From assembly GCA_026388125.1 (NCBI GenBank), contig JAPLKJ010000200.1:1-45508 (forward strand): DNA of 45,508 nt. Reading direction: 5' to 3'. Below are positions 17,503 to 25,507 of the stretch, one piece after another. Source of the DNA: Elusimicrobiota bacterium (GTDB lineage Bacteria > Elusimicrobiota > Elusimicrobia > Elusimicrobiales > UBA9959). The notes under the pieces were generated by a model. The model made no database searches. It worked only from the letters and a program-made list of their open reading frames with translations, and was not told where the DNA came from. Made by a program: the position numbers and the translations under genes. Numbering within the stretch: the first letter of the stretch is position 1; every line of letters starts with the position of its first letter.

Positions 17503-17608
17503 GCCTTTCCCGCAGTTACCTCCCCTGTTCCCTTAATTTTTGCCTATGGGCCTTTAGACCCATGTCCGGACTGCCCTTTGTGCTCATGCCAGGGAAAGCC
17601 ATTAAACT

Positions 17609-17614
17609 TATAAT
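17609..17614 (+). promoter_or_regulatory. -10 box upstream of the deiminase gene
   Basis: TATAAT sits 75 nt before the ATG at 17689, within an AT-rich stretch in a GC-rich region. A small hairpin (ATGGGCctttaGACCCAT, 17546-17563) and the palindrome GTCCGGAC lie about 45 nt upstream. No clear -35 box is seen. Confidence 0.4.
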
Positions 17615-17688
17615 TTATTAGCGCAGTATTTGGAACTGTTCGGGCCGCGTTCTGAAGAACGCGCAATCTACAACAAGGCGGATCCTGC

Positions 17689-18903
17689 ATGAAGAAGAAC
17701 ACCGGGTTTATCGCGCTGTCGTTCTTAAGCATTCTCTCCACCGGGGCTTTCGCCCTGGATATCACAAAACCTCTCCCTAACTGGATAGACTCCGCCCGCG
17801 AAATATCGGACGGCGGAGCGCCTTCCATAGCGGCCGGCCAGAAGGCCGCGCCTCCTGCCGATTTCCATATCCCCGCCGAATATGAGCCCGTAGGCGCCGT
17901 GGTCATAGGCTGGGCGGGTTACACCGACATGCTTGCCGCCATAGGCCAGGCCGTGACCGGCCCCGGCAGCGCGCAGCTGTGGGGCGTCGCCGCCCCGGCT
18001 TCCATACAGGGCGTGCCCGCCGCCAAATACAGCCGCATCAACGCCAAGATAGACACCGTCTGGATGCGCGACTACGGTCCTTTCGGCGTCAGCGCCGGCC
18101 AGAACAAGCCCGGCATAGTGGACACCACTTACCGCCATTACCAGTACCGCCGCAACGACGACGCCCTCCCCGCCAACCTCGGTAAGGCCAAGAAGATCGA
18201 AGTGTACGCGATGCCGATAATACTGGACGGCGGCAACCTGATGGTGGACTCCAAGGGCAACCTGTACATGACCAAGCGCACCTATATCTGGAACTCCGAC
18301 AAGACCCAGGACCAGGTGGACGCCGCGCTCAAGTCCTATTTCAGCGTCAAGAACATCTATACTTTCGAATATTCCGGCTATCCCGGAGAGCCCTCCGACG
18401 GCACCGGCCATATCGACATGTTCATGAAGCTCCTCAACGACCACACGGTGCTGATCTCCGTGGCCGACACCGAGCCGTTCAAGACCAATTCCGAGAAAGC
18501 CATGGCTTTCTTCAAGAACCGCAAGGCCGCCGACGGCGAAATGTTCAAGGTCATACCGGTCAAGGCCTGGCAGGAGAACGGCACCTGGTACACCTACACC
18601 AATTCACTGATAGTCAACAAAGTGGCCATCATACCTTCCTACTCCGGACATTCCGCGGAAGAAGCGGCCGCCAAAGCCGCCTACGAGGCCGGGATCCCGG
18701 GCGTGACCGTGGTGCAGGTCCCCTCCGACGACAGCATCACCGCCGGCGGCTCCATACACTGCGTGACGCAGACCATCCCGGTGCTGCCCGGCAACGCCCT
18801 GAAGGCCAGCGACGTTTATACGGACGTGGTCTTTACCGAGCCCGTGACGCCGCTGCGCGGCGACGGTTCCACGGCCGTGGAACAGTTGCTGAACAGCCTG
18901 TAA
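17689..18903 (+). CDS. Exported peptidylarginine deiminase / agmatine deiminase-family enzyme (PAD_porph)
   Basis: This 404-aa protein has a signal peptide (MKKNTGFIALSFLSILSTGA, cleavage near AFA-LD). The guanidino-modifying enzyme core is complete: WMRDYGPF (Asp128), DGGN (180-183), TGHIDM (His241, Asp243), YTNSL (Asn305) and GGSIHCVTQ (nucleophile Cys358). The spacing closely follows that of Porphyromonas gingivalis PPAD (Asp130, His236, Asp238, Asn297, Cys351). The family also includes cytoplasmic agmatine deiminases, but the export signal favours an enzyme acting on peptidyl or free arginine outside the cytoplasm, producing citrulline and ammonia. Unlike PPAD it has no C-terminal sorting domain. 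It stands alone between a promoter and a strong terminator. Confidence 0.8.
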   Translation: MKKNTGFIALSFLSILSTGAFALDITKPLPNWIDSAREISDGGAPSIAAGQKAAPPADFHIPAEYEPVGAVVIGWAGYTDMLAAIGQAVTGPGSAQLWGVAAPASIQGVPAAKYSRINAKIDTVWMRDYGPFGVSAGQNKPGIVDTTYRHYQYRRNDDALPANLGKAKKIEVYAMPIILDGGNLMVDSKGNLYMTKRTYIWNSDKTQDQVDAALKSYFSVKNIYTFEYSGYPGEPSDGTGHIDMFMKLLNDHTVLISVADTEPFKTNSEKAMAFFKNRKAADGEMFKVIPVKAWQENGTWYTYTNSLIVNKVAIIPSYSGHSAEEAAAKAAYEAGIPGVTVVQVPSDDSITAGGSIHCVTQTIPVLPGNALKASDVYTDVVFTEPVTPLRGDGSTAVEQLLNSL

Positions 18904-18916
18904 GCCTTGGAGAGTA

Positions 18917-18955
18917 AAATAAAGACCGCCCGCTTTCCGCGGGCGGTCTTTATTT
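18917..18955. terminator. Bidirectional Rho-independent terminator
   Basis: A perfect 17-bp stem (18917-18933 with 18939-18955) encloses a 5-nt loop (TTTCC). GC-rich inner arms (GACCGCCCGC) are flanked by A-rich and T-rich outer arms, so it works in both directions. It separates the convergent deiminase and 6-phosphogluconolactonase genes. Confidence 0.93.
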
Positions 18956-18970
18956 ATGTCCCTTCGTGTT

Positions 18971-19654
18971 TTACTTTTCGGAGAAAAGCAGGTAATAGCC
19001 GCCGCGGGGCCTGAGGGCCCCGGCCGGGATGCTTTTGTTCCCGTTCGCGGCGGCTTTGAAAATATTTTTTTTAGCGGGACCTGCGGCCATAAGCACCACC
19101 AGGGCGGCGCGGTTGATAGCCTCCGGCGTGAGCGTAACGCGCCTGCGCGGGGCGGCGCTGGCCGGGGCCAGGGAAGGAACCGCGAGTTTATTGCCGGTGC
19201 CGGGCGCGGGAGAGCCCGCGAACAGCGACGCGGTATGCCCGTCCTCGCCCAGGCCGAGAAAAACTATGTCGATAACGCCGGCCGGCCCGGCGGTAGTCCT
19301 CAGTTCTTCTTCATAGGCGGCGGCCGCGGCGGCGGGGGAGCCGTTCCTTACCGGGTGCAGGTTGCCGGCCGGGATGTTTATTTTCGAGAAGAGCCGCCTG
19401 CGCGCCTGCCCGAAATTGGAACTGGCGGCGGCGCGGGGGACCAGTCTTTCGTCCGACATGAAAAAATGAACCCTGTCCCAGGGAAGGGCGGCGGCGGCCA
19501 GCGCCCTGAAAAGCTCCAGAGGCGTCTTCCCGCCGGGCAGCGCGGCGGTGAAAACGGGCGCGCGGCTCAGGCGCAGCGCGCGCCTGAAAAGCCCGGCCGC
19601 GCAGGCGGCCATGGCGGAGCTGCTGCGGAATCTTTTTACCTGCCGGACCTTCAA
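18971..19654 (-). CDS. pgl: 6-phosphogluconolactonase
   Basis: This 227-aa protein of the NagB/DevB fold hydrolyses 6-phosphogluconolactone to 6-phosphogluconate, the second step of the oxidative pentose phosphate pathway. Motifs seen are LPGGKTPLELFRAL (substrate phosphate loop), FFMSDERLVP and FLGLGEDGHTASLF, all characteristic of the family. The start is a TTG whose last two bases overlap the zwf stop (TTGA), with GGGAGG eight bases upstream. It gives the usual family length, whereas the longer frame to 19789 lies inside zwf. It is transcribed with zwf and ends at the bidirectional terminator. Confidence 0.9.
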   Translation of the reverse strand: MKVRQVKRFRSSSAMAACAAGLFRRALRLSRAPVFTAALPGGKTPLELFRALAAAALPWDRVHFFMSDERLVPRAAASSNFGQARRRLFSKINIPAGNLHPVRNGSPAAAAAAYEEELRTTAGPAGVIDIVFLGLGEDGHTASLFAGSPAPGTGNKLAVPSLAPASAAPRRRVTLTPEAINRAALVVLMAAGPAKKNIFKAAANGNKSIPAGALRPRGGYYLLFSEK

Positions 19655-21129
19655 AGCCAGGCCCTCCCGTCTTTTTCTATCAGCGCGGCGGCTTCGGCCG
19701 GCCCCGGCGTGCCGGGCCGGTAGCGGTACAGCGGATCCTGCGCCGGGGCGCCCTGCCAGGCGGCCAGCAGCGGGGAAAGGAACTCCCACATGAAACGCAT
19801 TTCAAAAGGGCTCAGGAACAGCGTCCTGTCGCCGGCCATGGCGTCTATCAGCAGGCGCTCGTAATCCGTGGGCGCGGCAAATTCCTCGGCATGCTCCCGG
19901 TAGTCCAGGCCCATCGTTTTTTTAGTGAAGCAGAGCTTGGGGCCGGGATGCTTGGTGATGAGCGAGAAGGAGACCGTTTCCGCCGGCTGCATGTTCATGG
20001 AAAAAATATTGGCGGGGCCGGTGTCCATGTCCTTGAAGACGCCGTGGGCCGGCTTTTTATAGACCAGGTCGATGCTGGTACGCTTGAGCCCGGTCTTCTT
20101 TCCGGCCCGGACGTAGAAGGGGACGCCGCGCCAGCGGGCGTTGTCCACGCAGAACTTGAAGGCCAGGAAAGTCTCGGTCACGGACCCTGCCGCTACGCCG
20201 GGCTCGGCCAGGTACCCGTCGTATTGAGCGCGCACCGCCTGCCCGGGTTCGGTGCCGCAGGGCCGCCGCAGGCTTTCGAAAAAGCGCTTTTTCTCCGTTT
20301 TAAAGTCGGTGTCCCTGAACGAGGCCGGCAGGTCCATGGCTGTTATGGCGGCCAGCTGCAGCAGATGGCTCATCATGTCGCGTGCCAGGCCCATGCGCTC
20401 GAAAAAAGCCGCCCGGCCCTCCAGCCCCAGCTCTTCGAAGACCGTTATCTGCACGTGGTCGATGAAGCCGGCGTTCCAGGTCTCGTCGAACACGCTGTTG
20501 GCGGAGCGCAGCGCCAGCACGTTCTGCACCGTCTCCTTGCCGGTGAAATGGTCGATGCGGTAGATCTGTTCCTCGGCGGCGGCCTGCTTCAGGCCGGCTT
20601 CCAGGGCACAGGCGCTCTCGAGGCTTTCCCCGTAGGGCTTTTCTATTATCACGCGCGACCAGCGCGCGCGGTCGCCGGGGGGGCTGAGCAGCCCGGAATC
20701 CCTGAGTTCCCGCGTTATAAGGCCGAACGCGGCGGGGGGAGTGGCCAGGTAAAAGAGATGCTTGCGCGGCGCGCCGAATTTAGCGCCCAGCGCGGCCAGG
20801 CGCTCCGCCAGGCGGGCGTAAAATTCCGGGCTTTCATAATCCGCGCGCAGGTATTCCGTGCGGTCCAGGAAATCCTTGAAGCAGTCCGGGCTGAGGCCGC
20901 CCTCCGACTTCTCTATTATCGCGGCCAGCCGGCTTTCGAATTCCGTCCGGTCCAGGGGCGTGCGGCCCGCGAACAGCAGGTAGAAATTCTTCGGCGCGAG
21001 CTTCTTGCTGCAAAGGCCGAACAGCGCCGGAATTATCTTCCTGCCCGCCAGGTCGCCGGTGGCGCCGAAAAGCACGAAACCGCAGTTTTCCGGCCTGGTC
21101 TCCTGGCAGAAGCCTATTGTTTCGGTCAT
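19651..21129 (-). CDS. zwf: Glucose-6-phosphate 1-dehydrogenase
   Basis: This 492-aa protein has normal family length. The N-terminal dinucleotide-binding motif is FGATGDLAGRK (21-31), followed by EKPYG (163-167) and the active-site motif RIDHFTGKE (191-199, usually RIDHYLGKE) with the catalytic His194. It oxidises glucose-6-phosphate to 6-phosphogluconolactone with NAD(P)+. It overlaps pgl by TTGA, so this is a two-gene operon for the first two steps of the oxidative pentose phosphate pathway; gnd is not in the window. The ATG at 21129 follows a -10 box very closely. Confidence 0.95.
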   Translation of the reverse strand: MTETIGFCQETRPENCGFVLFGATGDLAGRKIIPALFGLCSKKLAPKNFYLLFAGRTPLDRTEFESRLAAIIEKSEGGLSPDCFKDFLDRTEYLRADYESPEFYARLAERLAALGAKFGAPRKHLFYLATPPAAFGLITRELRDSGLLSPPGDRARWSRVIIEKPYGESLESACALEAGLKQAAAEEQIYRIDHFTGKETVQNVLALRSANSVFDETWNAGFIDHVQITVFEELGLEGRAAFFERMGLARDMMSHLLQLAAITAMDLPASFRDTDFKTEKKRFFESLRRPCGTEPGQAVRAQYDGYLAEPGVAAGSVTETFLAFKFCVDNARWRGVPFYVRAGKKTGLKRTSIDLVYKKPAHGVFKDMDTGPANIFSMNMQPAETVSFSLITKHPGPKLCFTKKTMGLDYREHAEEFAAPTDYERLLIDAMAGDRTLFLSPFEMRFMWEFLSPLLAAWQGAPAQDPLYRYRPGTPGPAEAAALIEKDGRAWL

Positions 21130-21139
21130 GGTTCAGGGA

Positions 21140-21145
21140 ATTATA
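21140..21145 (-). promoter_or_regulatory. -10 box next to the zwf start codon
   Basis: On the minus strand TATAAT ends 10 nt before the zwf ATG (21129), leaving a predicted leader of only about 4 nt. No Shine-Dalgarno sequence is placed correctly. This is the same arrangement as at the GH30 and lptF genes. Confidence 0.45.
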
Positions 21146-21200
21146 GTATTAATCCCGGGCGGAAACACCCGTGTGCCGGGGCTGTTCCCCGCCCGCGGCT

Positions 21201-22646
21201 TTATTTGGCGGTGAGGTAGTTCACGAAAGCGCTCCAGCCGGTGGCCTTGTCGAAAGCCAGGTCGGTGTATTTGGTCTTCAGCGTGGGGGGAGCGGCGATA
21301 AAAGCGGCCGTGGCCAGGTTATCCGCCGTGCTGGCGGTTATCGCCGGGATATAGACGGACACGCCGTGGCTCCTGGCGTATTCCGTGCCGTCAGCGCTGC
21401 CGATAGCGAAATTGTAAGGTACCAGTTCGTTCGAGATATAGCGCCGCAGGTCCCCCGCCGCTGAGTCCAGGGCGCGCGTCTGGTCCGACTCCGGGATCTT
21501 GCCTTCGGTTATTTTGGCGGCCATGTTCTGCTGGGCCAGCTGCACGAAATTGTACAGGTCCGCGCAATACTTGTAATGATAGCGGATCACGTCCTTCATG
21601 GCCTGCCGGAACGCCAGCCTGGCCTGGGCGCCGCCCACGGCCAGTGCGGCCCGGGCGTAGTTCTTTACCAGCTCCTCGAGCCCGGCCGTTCTCGCGGTGT
21701 CTATCACGGAGAACGTGCCCGGGTACTTTTTGTAGGCGTTCCAGAAGGCGCCGTTGTAGGCCGAAAAGGTCTGCATGAACACGGAGACGAAAGCCGCCGG
21801 CGTCATGCCGGGATCGGCCTTCAGCGGGGCGAAAAGCCTGGCCGGCTTGAAGTGGCTGGTATAACTGATCTCCTCCGACCCCAGCAGGAAGGACGCCTGG
21901 GTCCCTACCTCCGAGGCCACCTCCGCGGCCTGCATCAGGCAGTCGTCGAAAATAAGTACGTCGGCCCCGCCGAATTCCCGCAGCGCGGCGCCTATTTCCG
22001 GCGTGGTTATGTAATTGCTGGTAACGTCGTCGTACGAAACGCCTTTCTGGGGCGCGGGGGCCTTTTTCTTCCTGTCCACCCAGGCGCCGCCGTGGTTGCC
22101 TATCACTACTATGTATTTTTCAGCCGGGAAATTGGCCTTTGTCCAGGTTACGAAAGAGACCAGGTTTTTATAGTCGCCCATGTCGAGGTTGTCGGGCGCG
22201 GCCAGCCGGAGGGAGGAGGCGATCTTCGTATGCTTGGGGTCGGGGTTGCGCACTACGTAGAAGCGCCGCGTCCCTTCCCAGGCGGCCCCGTACATATTGG
22301 CTACGGCGCAGGTGCTGCAGGCCGGCTTGGGCTGAACCAGCCCGATTTCGGCCACGATGTTTATATTTTCGTCCGAACCCACTTCCTCCAGCTCCATCAG
22401 CTTGCGGGCCATGAACGTGCCCAGGTTGTTCTTGCCGTTCATGAACAGCGCTATGGTATATTTCTTCCGCGGCTGCGGCAGCGGTAGTACGGCCGCGGCG
22501 GGCTGCGCGGGAACGGCGGCTGCTTTTTCCGCGGCGGGTATGTTGCCGGGGGCCAGGGACAGCGTTTCCCCGCCGAAAGAGACGGCGGAGCCGGCCGCCT
22601 TAGCAGCCGCGGGCGCGGCCAGCAGCAAAGCGGCGAGCAGGAGCAG
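21201..22646 (-). CDS. Exported clostripain-like cysteine peptidase (family C11)
   Basis: About 481 aa from the CTG start proposed here. The catalytic dyad of the C11 clan-CD fold is clear: VVIGNHGGAW (His185) and LIFDDCLMQ (Cys236), with KYTIALFMNGKNNL at the start of the domain. C11 peptidases are typically Arg- or Lys-specific secreted proteases. Start choice is uncertain. A TTG at 22628 gives a signal peptide lacking a positive n-region, while CTG 22646 is 8 nt after AAGGGAG and gives a longer hydrophobic core; the frame stays open further upstream (RISKGDAS). About 45 Ala/Pro-rich residues separate the signal from the protease domain. It precedes zwf on the same strand. Confidence 0.85.
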   Translation of the reverse strand: MLLLAALLLAAPAAAKAAGSAVSFGGETLSLAPGNIPAAEKAAAVPAQPAAAVLPLPQPRKKYTIALFMNGKNNLGTFMARKLMELEEVGSDENINIVAEIGLVQPKPACSTCAVANMYGAAWEGTRRFYVVRNPDPKHTKIASSLRLAAPDNLDMGDYKNLVSFVTWTKANFPAEKYIVVIGNHGGAWVDRKKKAPAPQKGVSYDDVTSNYITTPEIGAALREFGGADVLIFDDCLMQAAEVASEVGTQASFLLGSEEISYTSHFKPARLFAPLKADPGMTPAAFVSVFMQTFSAYNGAFWNAYKKYPGTFSVIDTARTAGLEELVKNYARAALAVGGAQARLAFRQAMKDVIRYHYKYCADLYNFVQLAQQNMAAKITEGKIPESDQTRALDSAAGDLRRYISNELVPYNFAIGSADGTEYARSHGVSVYIPAITASTADNLATAAFIAAPPTLKTKYTDLAFDKATGWSAFVNYLTAK

Positions 22647-22674
22647 ACTTGCGTCTCCCTTACTTATCCTCAGG

Positions 22675-22680
22675 GTTATA
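22675..22680 (-). promoter_or_regulatory. -10-like box upstream of the clostripain gene
   Basis: TATAAC on the minus strand lies 28 nt upstream of the proposed CTG start. A perfect TTGACA occurs at 22702-22707, but the 21-nt spacer is too long for a standard sigma-70 promoter, so only the -10 is credible. Confidence 0.3.
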
Positions 22681-22829
22681 GTGTAGCAGGCCGCCTTGCC
22701 TTGTCAAGGGACCATGTGGAAGCTGCAAAACTTTTGCGGCACAGCGTTAAAGGTATTCCGGATGTTTGCTTTGTTTTGATCAGGCACTGAAATACTGAAG
22801 CTGATGCTACTGCGGCGGCCTGGATAAGT

Positions 22830-23684
22830 TTAAAAATCCCTCAGTTTTACTATCCGTCCTTCAACATAATACAGCGCGGACTTATTTGTCTTTTCGTTGA
22901 TAGTATAGGTCTGCGCCGTCTCTAAGTTCAAACCCATCACCGGAAAAAATCCGTGGAAAGCCGCCGAATCGACCCTTATTATACCGCCGCGTTCCCATTC
23001 CTGAAAGCCGGAAGCGACAAGTTCCTTATTGTATTTCTCCAGTTTTAACAGCAGTTCCCGGCTGATGGTTTCCAAGTGCGGATATTCCACCATGCCGCCT
23101 GCCGCCAGCGGACAAAGGAACGATCCATTTTTTGTTTTTTTTACGAATTTTATCGCCGCCAGCGTTTTCATGGCTTTCACCACTATGCTCTTTTTAAGCT
23201 TCAGCGCTTTTGCCAGAGCCTCTACCGGCCAAAGCCCGGCGTCATTTCCCATGGCCAGGGCGCATAAATATGTGTCCCGGTCAGATAACATAACGCTCAA
23301 TTGTTTGGAAGTAATATATTGCTTCCCCGCGGCCAGCGCCCTTTTCACGGGGGCATGCATAGGCGATAAGCCGAAAGTCCTTGCGCTATCCCGTATAACG
23401 GGCACCAGAGTATCCCTGAAGATCTGTTCTCCGGCCAGGGTCTTAAGCCAGGCGATAATAAATTCGTTGGCGGCCGCGCTTTTAGGTACAAGGCGCAAAC
23501 CGAACTGCAGCGCCTGTATCCTGGCAATATCAGGGAGCATTTTTCCCTGTTCCAGCATGAGATAAATGCGATAGGAAAGTTTAAGGCTGGCCGCGCCTCC
23601 GTTAGCATGATAGAACCGATATGCGGTCGGGAAGCCGGCCTCTTTGCGCAGCTTTGTAAGTAATTCCGAAAATATTGTTCCCAT
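22830..23684 (-). CDS. Two-domain helix-turn-helix regulator, paralog A
   Basis: This 284-aa protein has the same length and pattern as the protein at 37172-38026 and ends with the same VEGRI/IEGRI...LRDF tail. The N-terminal ~85 residues (FSELLTKLRKEAGF, then YLMLEQGKMLPDIARIQAL) resemble an XRE-type HTH. Residues about 150-205 (VEALAKALKLKKSIVVKAMK followed by a beta wing) resemble a winged helix. A 70-residue C-terminal domain follows. There is no transmembrane segment or sensor domain that can be named, and the target is unknown. It is transcribed outward from the accessory block at 23.7-37.1 kb. The start ATG at 23684 has GGAGG close upstream. Confidence 0.65.
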   Translation of the reverse strand: MGTIFSELLTKLRKEAGFPTAYRFYHANGGAASLKLSYRIYLMLEQGKMLPDIARIQALQFGLRLVPKSAAANEFIIAWLKTLAGEQIFRDTLVPVIRDSARTFGLSPMHAPVKRALAAGKQYITSKQLSVMLSDRDTYLCALAMGNDAGLWPVEALAKALKLKKSIVVKAMKTLAAIKFVKKTKNGSFLCPLAAGGMVEYPHLETISRELLLKLEKYNKELVASGFQEWERGGIIRVDSAAFHGFFPVMGLNLETAQTYTINEKTNKSALYYVEGRIVKLRDF

Positions 23685-24019
23685 ACCCCTCCGCGATTGG
23701 AATCTGTCAATAATGTGCAGCCAAATTCTAACCTAATTGTCCGGTTAAATCAAATACGCCGGCCAATTGCGTGTATTAAAGCGAAAGATTAGGTTACTAA
23801 TCCGCCCTCTTTAATTACCTTCCACTCCTAAGTAAAGAGGGTACGGAGTTTGAGCACTTAGCCTCAGGCCAGGCTAAAGTTCTTATTTGTAGTATTTCAA
23901 TGTGCAAATACGCATAGCGTAAGTGAGTGCCGGAAATAAAAATCCCGGAGGCGTTCTTGCATATGGCCAGGGATGGCTGACATCTGACAAGGCCTTTTCA
24001 CTAGAAGGTTAAGGAGTTT
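23685..24019 (+). promoter_or_regulatory. AT-richer structured intergenic region upstream of a response regulator
   Basis: No gene is seen in these 335 nt. Several inverted repeats follow one another: TAACC...GGTTA (about 23729-23747), GATTAG-gtta-CTAATC (23787-23802), CCCTCTTTA...TAAAGAGGG (23805-23813 with 23833-23841) and TTAGCCT-caggcc-AGGCTAA (23858-23877). The last could be an attenuator or part of a structured leader. AAGGAG at 24011-24016 is the ribosome binding site of the next gene. The function is unknown. Confidence 0.45.
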
Positions 24020-24481
24020 ATGTTTAAAGTAATGGTGATCGATGACGATGAATCCACGGTGTGTCTTCTGAAACACGTAATGGATATTGAAAAATTGGAA
24101 GTGCTTGCGGCTTATAACGGCCTTGAGGCTCTTGTTCTTCTTACCGCCGCCGATTCGGGCCGAACACTCCCGGACGTTATTATTCTTGATATTACAATGC
24201 CTAAAATGGACGGCTATGCTTTTCATTCCAGGCTCCAGGAAATAGCGAGGCTCCGGAATATCCCTATCATCGTATGCAGCGCCATGGAACAAAGAATGGA
24301 TATGTTTACGCCCTCCTCCGATATTTTCGCTTTTGTCGAAAAACCTTTTACCGTTAAAAATCTTGTGGAAACAGTAAGAGCCGCGATAGACAGCAGACTC
24401 GAATGCGGTCCTTATACGCGAATATCTCCGCCAATTAAAAATAGCGCCAGAACTCCCGTTAATTCATCGGAGCGCAAATAG
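24020..24481 (+). CDS. Single-domain response regulator (CheY-like receiver)
   Basis: This 153-aa protein has an intact receiver domain: acidic cluster DDD (8-10), phosphoacceptor Asp57 in ILDITMP, a Ser in VCSAME, and Lys108 in EKPF. About 30 polar C-terminal residues follow with no output domain. It therefore acts as a phosphorylatable switch or relay, as CheY or Spo0F do. No histidine kinase is in the window, so its partner is elsewhere. AAGGAG precedes the ATG. The following OmpR-type gene begins about 60 nt downstream on the same strand. Confidence 0.88.
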   Translation: MFKVMVIDDDESTVCLLKHVMDIEKLEVLAAYNGLEALVLLTAADSGRTLPDVIILDITMPKMDGYAFHSRLQEIARLRNIPIIVCSAMEQRMDMFTPSSDIFAFVEKPFTVKNLVETVRAAIDSRLECGPYTRISPPIKNSARTPVNSSERK

Positions 24482-24542
24482 AACGGAGCCGAAGTGTTTA
24501 GCCTGTTAAAGTGCCGCCGCACCCGTTGGTATGCCGGAGTTT

Positions 24543-25226
24543 ATGAGACAACTTACGCTGCTTATTGTTGAAGATGACATTTTGAATAGTGAAATAGTGA
24601 AAACCGCTTTTCAGGAAGACGGGCATATAGTTAATTGCGCAGCGTCGCTGGGAGAATGCCGGGACGAGCTGGAAAAGAACAAGCCCGAAGTTATTATCCT
24701 GGATAGAGGTTTGCCTGACGGAGACGGATTTCAATTGTGTCTTACCCTTAAGAAAGACCCGCGCTTCAAGGCTATACCGATAGTCATCCTTACCGGAAGA
24801 GCGGATGTCAGGGAAAAAATACTCGGGTTAAGGTTCGGCGCTGACGATTATCTGACCAAGCCGTTCGCTATTGAAGAGTTGCGGGCTAGGGTAGGCGCGG
24901 TAGTGAGGCGGGTATATGGCGGCGCGGAAACCGCTGTGAGCCTGTGCGGGATAACAATGGACTTTAAGGCAATAACCGTTACCGTGAAAGGCCGGCCTCT
25001 TTTATTGACTAATAGGGAATTCGAATTATTGCGTGTTTTTATGGAAAGTCCGAATAATGTGTTTTCGCGCGATTCCCTTATTGCGGCGGTTTGGCATAAC
25101 GCCGTGTTAACGGGCTCAAAAGTGGTGGATGTAACAGTTATGAATTTGCGCCGGAAGCTTGGCGGAGCGGGAAGCCCGATCTGTGCGGTAAGGTCTTTGG
25201 GTTATAAATTCAGAAGCGAAGGCTGA
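24543..25226 (+). CDS. OmpR/PhoB-family response regulator
   Basis: This 227-aa protein has a receiver domain (EDD near residue 10, phosphoacceptor Asp54 in ILDRGLP, Thr84 in LTGR, Lys106 in TKPF). It is joined to an OmpR-type winged-helix DNA-binding domain (LTNREFELLRVFMESPNNVF, then VVDVTVMNLRRKLG and VRSLGYKF). It is a transcription factor activated by phosphorylation. The ATG at 24543 is preferred because GGAG lies at 24536-24539; ATG 24531, four codons earlier, has no ribosome binding site. There is no cognate kinase next to it. It lies immediately before the CTD/PorV and fibre genes, which makes them plausible targets, but this is inference. Confidence 0.93.
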   Translation: MRQLTLLIVEDDILNSEIVKTAFQEDGHIVNCAASLGECRDELEKNKPEVIILDRGLPDGDGFQLCLTLKKDPRFKAIPIVILTGRADVREKILGLRFGADDYLTKPFAIEELRARVGAVVRRVYGGAETAVSLCGITMDFKAITVTVKGRPLLLTNREFELLRVFMESPNNVFSRDSLIAAVWHNAVLTGSKVVDVTVMNLRRKLGGAGSPICAVRSLGYKFRSEG

Positions 25227-25507
25227 ATTACCGTGCCGCGGCCCGAAATGCTTGGGAGGGAAATATACCTGTTTCATCGCCGGCTATTGCCGGTCAATGA
25301 ACCCGTATAAATTACCTTTCCGGGTCATAGTAAAGGAACGGTAAAGTTCCTTGGGTACTTCCGGTAGGCCGTTTAAAAGAAAACGTCGGGCACAAGGACA
25401 GGTAAGGATGCGGTACGAATGCGATAACATTGTGTTTCAGGATTCAAATCCCGGTAGTGTGAGCAGCGTGACAGCATGAAAAGCAAATTAACTAAGTGCG
25501 TCCCTTA
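25227..25507 (+). promoter_or_regulatory. Intergenic region with hairpins and a repeated 35-nt motif
   Basis: It contains CCGGC-tatt-GCCGG (25280-25293) and AAGGAAC-(6 nt)-GTTCCTT (25333-25352). A 35-nt motif at 25340-25374 recurs at 35865-35899 with 27 of 35 identical bases and no gap. It lies upstream of the CTD-protein/PorV pair and may be a regulatory leader. A TTCAAATCC-like stretch near 25443 is not a tRNA. Confidence 0.45.

Noticed and set aside
19891-21219. 442-aa plus-strand frame opposite zwf
   Set aside because: The minus-strand zwf has complete motifs; the plus frame has none.
22702-22707. TTGACA as -35 box for the clostripain gene
   Set aside because: The distance to TATAAC is 21 nt, too long for a normal sigma-70 promoter.
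25440-25470. tRNA-like T-arm (TTCAAATCC)
   Set aside because: The base before the loop is A, so the required G53-C61 pair is missing, and no anticodon or acceptor stem can be built.
25227-25507. Cyclic-di-GMP riboswitch
   Set aside because: The conserved GEMM cores are not present despite several hairpins.
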